Assembly (NCBI GenBank): GCA_036873135.1
Contig: JAPTYO010000021.1
Span: 186,001-250,000, forward strand
Reading direction: 5' to 3'
DNA length: 64,000 nucleotides
Origin: Clarkia xantiana subsp. parviflora
Taxonomy: Eukaryota > Streptophyta > Magnoliopsida > Myrtales > Onagraceae
Shown here: positions 1 through 9,800 of the stretch, one piece after another
Layout: every line of letters begins with the position of its first letter
Position numbering within the stretch: the stretch's first letter is position 1
Program-made: the position numbers and the translations under genes
The notes under the pieces: model-generated
The model's database searches: none
What the model was told of the DNA's origin: nothing
Seen by the model: the letters and a program-made list of their open reading frames with translations, nothing else

Positions 1-885
1 TTGCACAGTGTGCAGGGAGTCTGGCACCCTATTCATCTCCAGCTCCTTTGTGAAAGGGTGGTTCGTCTTGTCACTTAGACAATGCAGGCTGGGTTTCTTT
101 GACTCATTCAATTTCCGGGTTATCATGGCTTCTATCTCCTCCGGGGTGATCACTACCTGTGCCGGAGTATAATCCCTCTGATTTCCATTGTAGTTGTAGA
201 CTGGGCTTACTGGGTTCCCTTGTCCCTGCTGGTATGGACTGTAGGTGTACTCTTGATACGCCTGCTGGGGTGCTTCATAGAAGTCCTGCCTTCTTGGAGG
301 TCTTGCTTGTCTTTCCTCCCCAAGCGGGGTATAAGCCCTGTTGTTCTGCTGTTGCCTAGGAGGCACGAATTGTTGCCTTCCCTCTGGGGGTGGCTCCTGG
401 TAATATCTTCTTTGCTCCTCTCGCTGCCCTGCTCGAGGGTGCGGGTAGTGCTCTTCTGTCGGGATCTGCTCCTCCTCATGAGCTTCAGTGTAAGTCCCTT
501 GGGTATATGCTGGCCTTGCATATGCTGTGTGGGCGCGGTTATCATCTCTTTGTTCCGGCATCCCATATGGGTACCTTTGTGGTTGCTCCTCATAATAGTA
601 TCCCTCAGGGGGTGCCGTGTTGTGGGAAGGCACTCCCTGTTGTCCTCTTGCTCTCTGTGTCCTTCTTGCCCGGGGGGTGGAGGCTGTGGAGGACTCAGCC
701 CCAGCTGGGCGTGAAGGTCCTCCCTCCTGGTTGTTCTGTTGCTGAGGAGGTTGTGGTATTTCTTGGGGCTCTGGATGCATTGGCTGCTTCCCAGGGTCAG
801 GCCGCCTCCCTGGGGGTATGGGTTCTCTTCTCCGCCCATTGCCCCCGGGTGGGTGTTGGGGCCTGGACACCCTACTGTTCGTCAT
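1..885 (-). CDS. gag: A0 Gag, N-terminal part (open, runs off the window)
   Basis: The ATG is at 885-883, 34 bases from the primer-binding site, and starts MTNSRVSRP as in A2. The frame stays open for 295 codons to base 1. The visible part is the Pro/Gln/Arg/Tyr-rich N-terminus followed by the beginning of the conserved region (HCLSDKTNHPF, then ELEMNRVPDSLHTVQ). The capsid-like core lies beyond the window. Translation matches residues 1-295 of the A2 protein at 38297 almost throughout. The stretch also contains long open frames in other phases on both strands, which reflect its low-complexity composition and are not separate genes. Confidence 0.85.
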   Translation of the reverse strand, partial: MTNSRVSRPQHPPGGNGRRREPIPPGRRPDPGKQPMHPEPQEIPQPPQQQNNQEGGPSRPAGAESSTASTPRARRTQRARGQQGVPSHNTAPPEGYYYEEQPQRYPYGMPEQRDDNRAHTAYARPAYTQGTYTEAHEEEQIPTEEHYPHPRAGQREEQRRYYQEPPPEGRQQFVPPRQQQNNRAYTPLGEERQARPPRRQDFYEAPQQAYQEYTYSPYQQGQGNPVSPVYNYNGNQRDYTPAQVVITPEEIEAMITRKLNESKKPSLHCLSDKTNHPFTKELEMNRVPDSLHTVQ

Positions 886-917
886 AGCTCGTGTAATAGC
901 CAGGCTTTCTCTCCGAA

Positions 918-934
918 GCCTACAGACGGCGCCA
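918..934 (-). other. A0 primer-binding site
   Basis: On the minus strand TGGCGCCGTCTGTAGGC lies two bases inside the LTR end. The same TGGCGCCGTCTGT core follows every 5' LTR of the A, B and C elements. Its first nine bases are complementary to a tRNA 3' end of the form ACGGCGCCA, as in plant tRNA-Asp; the tRNA identity is inference. Confidence 0.8.
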
Positions 935-936
935 AG

Positions 937-1843
937 TGTTAAGTTATGAGATCTAGGTCAACGGGGTGTCAGCTTTGATCTCACTCCTTACAGGGGATGT
1001 GTATGATCCGGTCTTCTCGAGTCGCCTTGCCTTTGCCTATGTCCTTCTTCCTTTCCTTCTTCCCTTGGTTCCTTCTCTTCTTCTTCTCCCTTTGCCCTGC
1101 AAAAGGGGCAGTACCAGACACGGAGGAGGGGGGGTGGTGCCTGGTGAACCCTCTCCGATGCCTAAGTCAGAACTATATTTCTAGAGAGATAAAGCTAGAG
1201 AGATGTCAGAGCTAAATTGTTCAAATGGCCAAGATCCTCAAATGAGTTGTGAAGGTGGGGTATTTATAGGCAACGGTGTCATTAAGGTGGCTTAATGACA
1301 TCGTTAGCCTTTAAACACAATTAATTAACCTTTAAGCACATAATTAAGACCTTAGGATTCGGAGGAGGTAGGCGGAGTGGACCGAGCATGGGAGTCCGAA
1401 TGTGGTGTCGGGACCCTTGGGGGGGGAGAAATCCGACCCCCAAGGGTAGGGGTTGGGTGAGGACACCCAACCCCTCCTAGGGAGGGTGGGGTTGGCCAAC
1501 CCCATCCCTCCTAGGAGGGATCGGGTTGGCCGACCCGATCTCTCCTAGGAGAGATCGGGTTGGCCGACCCGATCTCTCCTAGGAGAGATCGGGTTGGCCA
1601 ACCCGATCTCCCCTAGGGGAGATCGGGTCGGCTGACCCGATCTCCCCTAGGGGAGGTCGGGTGTGGCCACCCAACCTCACCTAGGTGAGTTCGCCTATGT
1701 CAGACGGGCGCTTCGGCCCCGTCCGAGCCGTCGATGTTCTCGCGAAGTGTCCGGGTTGAAGTTTCGATTTACAATTGGCGATGGGACGATAAAAATACAA
1801 CGGTTTGGAAGTCAACGGGTTCAAATTGGGCGTATATCCATCA
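937..1843 (-). repeat. A0 5' LTR (907 bp)
   Basis: It begins TGATGGATATACGCC and ends CTTAACA (TG...CA) on the minus strand. It matches the A2 LTRs over its length but is 70 bp shorter. It has one fewer palindromic unit (seven CCTAGG centres instead of eight) and lacks A2's roughly 30-bp duplication in U5. It contains CCTATAAATACCCC (TATA box, minus strand, about 1257-1270) and the U5 motif GGCATCGGAGAGGG. Confidence 0.88.
1470..1690. repeat. Array of interlocked palindromes in A0 LTR U3
   Basis: About seven tandem units of roughly 34 bp alternate between a palindrome centred on CCTAGG and one centred on GGCC (GGGTTGGCCAACCC and variants). Neighbouring arms are mutually complementary, so the whole stretch can fold into a series of hairpins or one long stem. 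It lies in U3, upstream of the TATA box. Confidence 0.85.
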
Positions 1844-1886
1844 AGAAGGGTTCAAATTGGGCGTATATCCATCACGTGCCCCCGAG
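1844..1886 (-). other. A1 polypurine tract and 31-bp remnant of 3' LTR
   Basis: On the minus strand ACTCGGGGGCACG (polypurine tract, about 1886-1875) is followed by TGATGGATATACGCCC..., the first 31 bases of A1's 3' LTR. A0 then starts with the same LTR motif. The sequence just upstream (1887-1960) is about 90% similar to the end of A2's interior at 47005-47083. Confidence 0.8.
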
Positions 1887-3315
1887 TCAACCAATGGCTT
1901 AACCCTTGATTGACTCTATTTTACGATGGGATGACACGCACAATTTGAAACCATGTTATTACCTCTTGACGAATCCTTTGCTTATCTGCAGGCATCTTTT
2001 CTGGGCCTTATCCTCTATTTCTCAAAGTAGAGGAAGAGGAAACGTTAGGGCAAAAGGGGACGTGCTTAGACACGCGCCCGAAAAAATATGGGTATATAGA
2101 AATCCAATCTCTTCCCTTATGCAATTTTAAAAAATATGTACATATACCAGGATGCAACATGATTGTGAATATGAACTGATGCAGTTTAATTTCATGTCAT
2201 TGTATCAAATACGTGATCACGCGGGGTGGATCCTGTCTGTGAAAAATATTTAGACCGGGTCCAAAATTTTTCTAAGTATGGGAAATTGAGATATATGCCT
2301 ATAGGTGTTAACTTGAGTAAAAATAGGCCTAACCATAGTTGAAAGGGGATAAAGATGATAGTTTTTTTCTAACCCTTAGATCTCTTTTAATTCAAATTGA
2401 TGGTGGTGATTATGTCTCCTCCAAAAACCCTATACACCTTTACTTATATTAGAGAGGGATAGAATTACCTCACTTGGAGCCACCATCATGTTTTCCTTCA
2501 TTTCACATTCTTTGGGACCAAGAAAAAACACCAAGCCCTAATTTGGGGGTGGCCGGCGCAGCTCTTCACGGCGGGGAGAGAGGATCCCGGCACGGCGGCT
2601 CGATCCCAGGCGAAGGAACACCGACACGGAGGAGGCGAAGAGAACGGGAGCTCCTCCAGCAGGCGGCGTGAGGCGAGGTGGGCGGCGACGAGGCGTGACA
2701 GCACCCCCTCTCGTGACGGCGAGGCCAGCTACTGTTTCGGCTGACAAAGGCGAGGCGGGCGGGGACCGTCCCTGGCGTGGCTCCGGTGATCGACGGGCGG
2801 CGGCTGTGGGTCTTTATCTCCGGCGCCGGCGGGATTTAAATTCCGAGCCCATATTTCAAATCGGTTCGGGATTTCCCAAGGTTCGATCTTTTTCCCGTTT
2901 TGTGAACATATTAAATGCTCGTTTTTGGATTACCTATGCTCGATTGGTGATGATTTCCCGAATGCTTGAGTTGTGATGGTCGTATTGGGTAGATAGTCGT
3001 TTGCTTGGAGATGATTTTTGCCCGTTGGATTTTCCTTGTTTGATTTTGGTGTCGCGGAATTACTTGTATGTCGTGTGTTGTTGAGGGGTATAATCGTCTT
3101 TTGCTCGGGAGATGGTTTTTTGCCCGGGTGAAATTGTCCGATTTCGTTGTCGTGAAATTGCTCGTACGTAGCCTTTGTTGTTATTGTGCATCCTCGAGTC
3201 TTGATTGTTGCTCGTTGATTGTTATACGGCATGGCTGTCGATATTTCGATGTCGGACTATTTTCGAGCTTACCCGGGGAATTGCTCATGTTCTGACACTT
3301 AGCTTGATATGACAG
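1887..3315 (+). promoter_or_regulatory. A1: promoter and untranslated leader of the antisense gene
   Basis: No convincing coding region. From left to right there is AT-rich sequence ending in a promoter-like stretch with AAACCCTA (2425-2432) and TTATATTAG (about 2443), then a GC-rich leader (about 2540-2880). A T-rich stretch follows and ends in a splice acceptor (GACAG, 3311-3315). The equivalent region of A2 (45663-47083, opposite orientation) shows the same GC-rich block, an AAACCCTA box and an acceptor before GTACTATACTC. I infer a 5' leader exon plus a leader intron; the donor is not certain. Short ORFs in 2474-2976 fall in the GC-rich leader and are not supported as genes. Confidence 0.55.
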
Positions 3316-5801
3316 GTATTATACTCGTGGTGTTACACTTAGAAAGAAAAACTCGGACTTTGCAACGACGCTACATTCTTCACAGGATGAGTAATTTTTT
3401 CATCCCCTCTATTCGTCGTGTTACTTTATTTCCCGATGTTAGCTCAGAGTCAAGTTCTGAGTCGTTTGCTGAGTTTGAATATTGGTCTGAGTCGGATTCT
3501 ATCTCAAGTTTGGAATTTCCTACTGCTTTCGAGTTTGGTCTTGCGCCATTGTCAAGGAACCATTTAGGTCGGAGTGACTATAACGAGCATGTTGAGTTAG
3601 ATGACGTTAGTCCCTTAGATGAACCCATACCCCTTCCTTCTGTCTCTGAAGAACACTAGAGAGACTGTGACAATGCCCCCGGAGGGGAAGGTTGTAGTGT
3701 ACACCTCCCAGATTCAATACGGGTTACGCTTCCCCTATTGTGATGATCTCATCGAAACTTTGCCGGTTTTTTCGGATTTCTCCTGTGAATCTTGCCCCCA
3801 GTGCTATCCGTGTCTGGGTGGGATTTCGGGTATTATGTCAGTGGTACTCCTAGAATTACTCCTTGGTTCTATTGCGGTGTTTTTATCGCTTCCAATATCA
3901 GAGGAAGAACGGTTTCGCGAGTTTGGTGACTCATTATCCTCTTCTTAAGGACACCCGATTTGAGGATTTGGGGTTGGGTGAGGTTGAGTGGAACAGTGAC
4001 CTTCGCTTCGTGGCTCCTCTTGATAATTCGGCGAGTCATTGGTCTAAGTATTATTTCTTCATCAACGATTGCAATGTGACTTGGTCGGTTCTTCACGAGA
4101 ATCGGTCGGATGGCTGGCCCTCCTTTGGGGAGTTCTCTTCCTCGGACAAGACCATGAAGGTTATTTATCAGAGCCATCAGACCAAGTCTTATTGTCCTGT
4201 GTCTGTGGTGACCGAGCTAGATTTGTATGAGGCGGGGATTCGCTTGACCCCTCCCTCCGAGGGTTTGGTATGTCACATAGTCTTCTTTCTTTCATTCATC
4301 TTTTGTTTTTCCTTTGTAGTTTGGTTTCACGAAAAAACCTATACTGTGCAGGCGGAGCCCATTGATTTGAGCAAGAGGAAGGGACCCTCCAGTTCTGCTC
4401 CCAAGAAATCTCCTAAGTCAGGGAGGGCTGCAGAGGCTTCCAGTATGTTCTTCTTTCTCTTCTTTCTTTGTGTTATCAGGGCACTCGCCGTTGGTCACCG
4501 AGCGCGTTGTTCCTGTGAGCAAGAGTTCAAGCCAATCAATGTCTAAGGCACGGAAACCTGACTCTGAGGTCGGGCCCTCGGCTGTCAATAAGAAGAAGGC
4601 TATGAGAGATTCTCCCTCGGTTGTTCGTTTGCCGACACCTTCTCGTGATAAGGAGATAGTGGTCGAGGAGGCGCCCTCTCTGCTTGACAAAGTGAAGTGG
4701 CCTGCCGATGGTGGTGGGGAGGCTATAGGTGTTGATGCGTCTTCTCCATCCCTTGCCCTCCAGCTGAGGGAGAGAGTCTCATGTTTGTTTCTACATTATG
4801 ACTTGTATGTATATTGTCACTTGTTGCTTGTTTTCACTTTCTATATTGTTCATATAGTCCGACTCCCTGCCTTGAGTCGGAAGGACCTGTCTCTTTTGAC
4901 TAACGAGGATATCGTTGGAGCTGAGTGGACTCTTCTTGCTGGGTTAAAGGAGTATCACTTTGACAGCCAGTCTTCTTTGCACACCCCTGAGGTTGGTGTT
5001 CGCGTCCTACGGAGTGCTGTTGCTCCTGGATATCGCCTTTCCCTTCCCAAATCTCCTAAGTAAACTAGGCGATTTGTTCAAGGGGTTCTGTCTCGATATG
5101 CCCCGGTAAGTGATATTTTTCTTTTATCTTCCCTTCTGAGTAATTGTTTGCTATGTTACTTGACGTTTTGTTCATTCTTTAAGGGCATGTCTGACATGGT
5201 TAATCTATCATCTGTTGCCCTTGAGCTATCTGAGGCGAACAAGGTACTTGAGGATTAACAAGTATCCTTGAAGGCTGAGCTTGGCAGTGCCATGGAGAAG
5301 ACTCGTCTTTCTGATTTGAAGATGCAGGAACTTTGGGATCAGGTTGCCTCCCTTGAGACTACCGATGCAGATTTACGCCGACAGGCTGCTGTTGATTCTT
5401 CACTCTGTGCTGGGGAGTTGAAGAATATTGAGGAGAAGCATCGCAAGGAGGAGAGAGTTGCTGCAGTGGCTGAGTATAAATCTTCTCCTGCCTATGCTGC
5501 TGACTTTCAGGTTCGGTGCAACAAGGAGTTGAACCAGTTTGGAGAGTATCTGACAGATCAGATATTCAGGATTGATCCTAACTTTCCTGTTAACGACTTT
5601 GGTCTGTATGCTAGTGGGTATGTGGCTGTTCTTAGGGGGCAGGCTGTTGTTGCTGAGAACGTGCCTGACGCCCCTGTGCAGGAGAATACTACTCCTATCG
5701 ATGTTGTTGATTCAGGTTCCTCTTCATCTTCTTCCAGATCCATCAGTGGCTCTTCTTCTGAGCATCAGGACCGTAAGGACTGCCCAGTGGTGTCTGGTTG
5801 A
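3316..5801 (+). pseudogene. A1 antisense gene (broken)
   Basis: It lies opposite to A1's sense strand and is homologous to the antisense genes of A2, B1, B2, C and D. The ATG is probably at 3387. Order: N-terminal domain (frames in 3539-4260; motifs RFPYCDDLIE, LFRCFYRF-like, YYFFIND, DLYEAGIRL), basic Ser/Lys linker (4366-4700), a middle exon (LSRKDLSLLTNEDIVG, about 4872), and a coiled-coil C-terminal exon (5184-5801; NQFGEYLTDQIFRIDPNFP) with a Ser-rich acidic end. One intron is clear: 5106-5183, GTAAGT...TTTAAG. Damage includes frame breaks near 3650 and 3860 and a TAA at about 5257. Function is unknown; the N-terminal domain resembles PF04195. Confidence 0.7.
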
Positions 5802-6135
5802 ATGTCTAATTTCTCTATCCTTTTATATATTCCTTTGCTTTTCCTCCCCTTGATGGGTCGAGTGGTTATGTTTTGGAGGCCTCATACTTAGGCACTTTTT
5901 GGAGTTTCTACTAAACTTGTGTGTCTTCTTTTTTTATGATGTTTTCCTTGACTTGTGGTATGGATAGTAGGATAACTCGTTACCTGGATGTGGTAGTCTT
6001 TTGTGGGTGGTTCATAGCGTATTCCTTTCTTGTGTTTGCATTTAAATTTATTAATGTATCTTTAGCTTCCTCTTGCGCCAGTATACCTATAATATCATCA
6101 TGAACAAACTCGTGTTTTTCTCATACCATGTATCC
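5802..6135. other. A1 spacer; left TSD of B1
   Basis: AT-rich non-coding part of A1 between the end of its antisense gene and its repeat array. The last five bases, TATCC (6131-6135), are repeated at 17168-17172 and form the target-site duplication of B1. No gene is seen. Confidence 0.75.
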
Positions 6136-6460
6136 TAATGGGTCCGACTATAGCCGTCAGGCCCTTTAACGGCGAGGAAACGGCAAACAGGCCCACCAGG
6201 CCCAGAGTAAGGGTCAAGATGACCTAGGAGACGGGTCCCGATGAAGGGAGTCCCGACGAAGCAGGGTCCCGACAGAGTCGGTCCCGACAGTGGAGCTAGG
6301 AGCTCCCGATGAGAAGCCTTTAAGGCCCCGATGATGAATCCCTGAGAATGATTGGCCCTGTCACGATGACGAGGGGCCCCGAGCGGTGACACAACGAGAT
6401 AACTCTGGAGTCCCCGACGGGAGTCGGGACTCGTTACCAGAGGATAAAGCCAAGATATGC

Positions 6461-6580
6461 GGGGCGTGGCCGAGATATACGGAACGTGGTTAAGATACAC
6501 GGATCGTGGCCGAGATACGCGGGGCATGGCTAAGATACGCGAGATCGTGTACGAGATAAGCGGGATACGGGCTAACCACC
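6461..6580 (+). repeat. Six imperfect 20-bp U3 repeats in B1 LTR
   Basis: Units read roughly nnGAGATACGCGGnnCGTGG and occur directly upstream of the TATA box. Several contain AACGTGG, an ACGT-core sequence of the kind bound by plant bZIP factors. The array recurs in the LTRs of B2 and, more diverged, of D. A role as upstream promoter elements is inference. Confidence 0.7.
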
Positions 6581-6618
6581 CCTAACGGTTTGCCAGGTAC
6601 CTGAGGCACCTTTTTGCC

Positions 6619-6625
6619 TATAAAA
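6619..6625 (+). promoter_or_regulatory. TATA box of B1 5' LTR
   Basis: TATAAAA in the context GCCTATAAAAGGGCAG, about 210 bp before the LTR end. The same box is in the B1 3' LTR (16957-16963) and the B2 LTR (27102-27108). C has TATATAAA at 22426-22433. Confidence 0.8.
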
Positions 6626-6829
6626 GGGCAGAAGGTCACCTCATATCATTTACGTTAAGTTCGATATACTTTGGAGATTGTTGCTTGCCAGTCATACGAG
6701 AGACTCATTTAAGCATCGGAGAGGGATTCTGGGTCACCGCCCGGTCTATCCCCTCTTGCAGGATTACGTGAGCAAAGGAGCTAGGATTGCCGTCAAGATC
6801 CGTACCGGAGTTCCACCGTGATCCAACAT

Positions 6830-6846
6830 TGGCGCCGTCTGTGGGA
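6830..6846 (+). other. B1 primer-binding site
   Basis: TGGCGCCGTCTGTGGGA begins two bases after the LTR. Its first nine bases match the complement of an ACGGCGCCA tRNA 3' end; further pairing is uncertain. Confidence 0.85.
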
Positions 6847-6864
6847 ACCAAACAAAAAGCTAAT

Positions 6865-9800
6865 ATGCCTTCTACTCGATCGATGGCGGCTGGCAAGAAC
6901 AAGAGAGGACAATCCGGTGGTTCCCGTCACCCCGCTGCAACGAACCTGAATTCGGTACCGGAACAAGGGGAAAACCAGAACCATCCCCCGGCTGAGCTCT
7001 CTCAGACAGGAGGACACAATGGATCGCATCCCGAAGACGTTGCCCCTCAACACCAGGATAACAGGGGGCAGGAGGCTCCCCCAGCTGCAGATTTGACGAG
7101 GGTCGTGGCCGAAGCCATGCCCATGTTTCTGGCGGCCGTCGAGGCTCTCTTGGACCGAAGGGAGGCTGCCAGGAGGCAGGAGGAGATGCCCCCGCTGGAG
7201 GAAGCAACCCTACCAACAGAGGGTCAGAATGCACAGGAAGCCCCGCCCCGAGGCCAAGACAGAGGTAGGGCAACCGGTCAGCCGGAAAGGTTCGTGGTTG
7301 ATGGGCCAGGACCAGTACAGCACAGGACCATTCCCCTGAATGGTCCCATCACTCCCGACCAAGTAGTAAAGATCATGAACATCTGTATGGGAGAACAGAA
7401 GCCGCTGGTGTCGGAGCTGAGGGATCGATCCACTCATCCCTTCGTCCCCCGACTAATAGACACCCTCGCCCCGCCTGGGCTGGGTATCCCCGAGATTAAG
7501 GAATATGATGGCGAAGGAGATCCAGTCCGTCATGTCCAGAAGCATCTTATGGCGTGTCTGGGTAGAGCCCCGAATGAAGATATAGTGTGTACACTGTTCC
7601 CAAACACCCTTGGAGAAAGAGCCTTGACCTGGTTCTTTAGCCTGCCCTCAGGCTGCATTACCTGTTGGGCGGATATGCACGACCGCTTCATTCGACAATA
7701 TCAGGGCCGCAGACGATTGTTGAAGAGCGTGAGGTCTCTAACCCAGGTGGTGCAGAGGCCCGACGAGTCGCTGGCACACTATTACCAGCGGTACACAGCC
7801 AGCGTAGCAGAGATAGACGAGGAAATCTCGGAGGGCGAGACCATCCGCACCTTTATTCGGAACCTGACAGCCCCCTATGGCTCCGACTTGATGCACAGCG
7901 TGGCTGAGAAGGCTGTGTGGAATATGGAGGCTTTGCAGAAGAGGGTGAAGTGGCAGATTGATGTCCAGGAGTCAAAGATAGCTGCGGGAGAACTGGAGCC
8001 CCCGAAATCGAACAAGGGAAAGCAGTCAAGCAAGCCTTTCGATGATCGTAAGTCAAGGGGCAAACCAGAGGGCAGTCGGGACCGAAGTCGCTCTGGTCGA
8101 AAGGAGGATAGGCGTCCTCCAAGAAAGGATAAGCGGGAAGATCTCGACATTCCTCTTAACTGTTCCATGGCGGAAGTACTAACAGTCATGGAACGACAAG
8201 GTATCTCCAGATACCCCCCGAAGAAAGATGGAGAATTCCTGGGGTCCCGCACAGATCGCTATTGTCGGTTTCACCGCGCAAATGGCCATGACACTAATCA
8301 CTGTCGGGAGCTGAAGAAGGAGATTGAGAAGCTAATCCAGAAGGGAAAGCTCAAGGAGTTCGTCGGGGACAAACGCTGCAGGTCCCGCTCTCGGTCTCGA
8401 TCGCGGTCCCGTTCCCGATCCCGCGATCGGTCCCCGAAGAAGAAGAGAACTGATCCAGAGTCATCTGGTGTTCGCAAAGAAAGACGAGTCATCAACGTGA
8501 TTCATGGAGGATTTGCTGCTGGAGGAGATACCTCATCCGCTCGAGAGGTTTACGCCTCTAGGATCCCTACAGCGGTGGTGCTGGGTAAGAGGTCCCGATC
8601 TTGGACCCTGAAGGAAGAGATGGTGATCTCCTTCTCATCGGAGGACCTCATAGGCGTGGAGACTCCGCACGACGATGCCCTGGTGGTAACCCTGGATGTA
8701 GATGGGTTCGAGATGAAGAGAATCCTAATCGACGGAGGGAGCTCCTCCGACATTCTATTCATGGACGCGCTGGAAGCCATGGGGAAGACGAAGAAGGATC
8801 TGAAGGAAGCAAACTTCCTGATGGTCGGGTTTTCTGGCTCAACTTCCTACCCGCTGGGAGTAATCACCTTACCAGTGGAGTTTGGTAGTGGGTGGAAGTC
8901 AGAAAGGAGGAATGTAGAATTTGTCGTGGTTGATTCTGCGGGGACCTACAACGCAATTATCGGGAGAACCACCATCAATCCCCTGATGGCGGTTGCCTCG
9001 ACGGTACACCAGAAGATGAAGTTCCCGACCGACCACGAAGTCGGAGAGGTCAAAGGCGACCAGGTGGCTTCCCGAAAGTGCTATGTTAATGCCACCCGGA
9101 GGAGGAGGCGAGAGGCTATGACTGTCCTCCAGACAGACACAGATCCCAGAGAAGAGTTTGGGCGTCCCGCCCCCGTAGAAGATCTGAAAGAAGTCGAGAT
9201 CGACGGCCCCCAGAGGAAGGTGAAAATCGGGTCTGCTCTAACTGAGGAGACAGCCCAAAAATTGGTGGAATTGCTGAAAGAGTTCAAGGAGCTGTTTGCC
9301 TGGTCCCCCAGCGATATGCCAGGAATCAGCCCCGACGTGATCGTGCACGAGCTGAAGATAGACCCCGCGATCAAACCTATCACGCAGAAGAGGCGTCCGA
9401 TGGGCACGGATAAGAATATTCCGATCCAGCAGGAGGTGGGCAGGTTGCTCGATGCTGGTTTCATTAAGGAGCTTCGATTCCAGACTTGGGTCGCCAATCC
9501 AGTGCTGGTGAAGAAGACTAACGGGAAGTGGCGAATGTGCGTGGACTTCCGCGACCTGAACAAGGGTTGTCCAAAGGATTGCTATCCATTCCCGAGGATT
9601 GACCAGCTGGTGGATGCCACATCGGGACATGAGCTGCTGAGTTTCATGGATGCATATTCGGGCTACAACCAGATCAAGATGGCCAAAGAAGACGCCCCCC
9701 ACACTGCGTTTTATGCAGACAGCGACATCTATCACTACGATGTCATGCCTTTCGGGTTGATCAACGCCGGGGCAACCTACCAGCGGATGGTGAACAAACT

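Larger units (their letters stand above)
1..1843 (-). mobile_element. A0: A-family LTR retrotransposon, 5' part (LTR, PBS, gag start)
   Basis: On the minus strand this reads 5' LTR (1843 to 937), primer-binding site, then gag (885 to 1, leaving the window). It is very similar to A2 at 37269-48060. The LTR start motif TGATGGATATACGCCC occurs twice in direct succession (ending at 1843 and at 1874). The best explanation is that A0 inserted 31 bp inside the 3' LTR of the older element A1. The expected TSD copy here is AGAAG (1844-1848); its partner lies outside the window. The readable gag is open, so A0 looks fairly young. Confidence 0.85.
6136..6828 (+). repeat. B1 5' LTR
   Basis: Starts TAATGGGTCCGAC (TG changed to TA), ends GTGATCCAACA. 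It contains U3 repeats (6461-6580), a TATA box (6619-6625, GCCTATAAAAGGGC) and the U5 motif AAGCATCGGAGAGGGATTC (6712-6730) shared by B, C and D and in part by the A family. Confidence 0.95.

Noticed and set aside
207..839. A 210-residue ORF overlapping A0 gag in another frame, also present in A2 (38343-38975)
   Set aside because: It lies out of frame over the low-complexity Pro/Gln-rich gag start. Its conservation follows from the high identity of the two copies, and both strands there give several long frames.
937..1874. One LTR shared by two tandem A elements through recombination
   Set aside because: Two adjacent LTR starts with different continuations (31 bp apart) are better explained by A0 inserting within A1's LTR; sequence left of the window would decide.
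2474..2976. Possible small host gene in the GC-rich block (ORFs on both strands)
   Set aside because: The block corresponds to 46050-46440 of A2 by position and composition, and it lies inside the element upstream of the antisense gene. No frame is conserved between the two copies.
4255..4330. Hydrophobic segment in the A1 and A2 antisense proteins as a membrane helix
   Set aside because: The stretch begins GTATGTCAC and ends in T-rich TTTGTAG, so it is better read as a short retained intron; the boundary is unresolved because of its small size.
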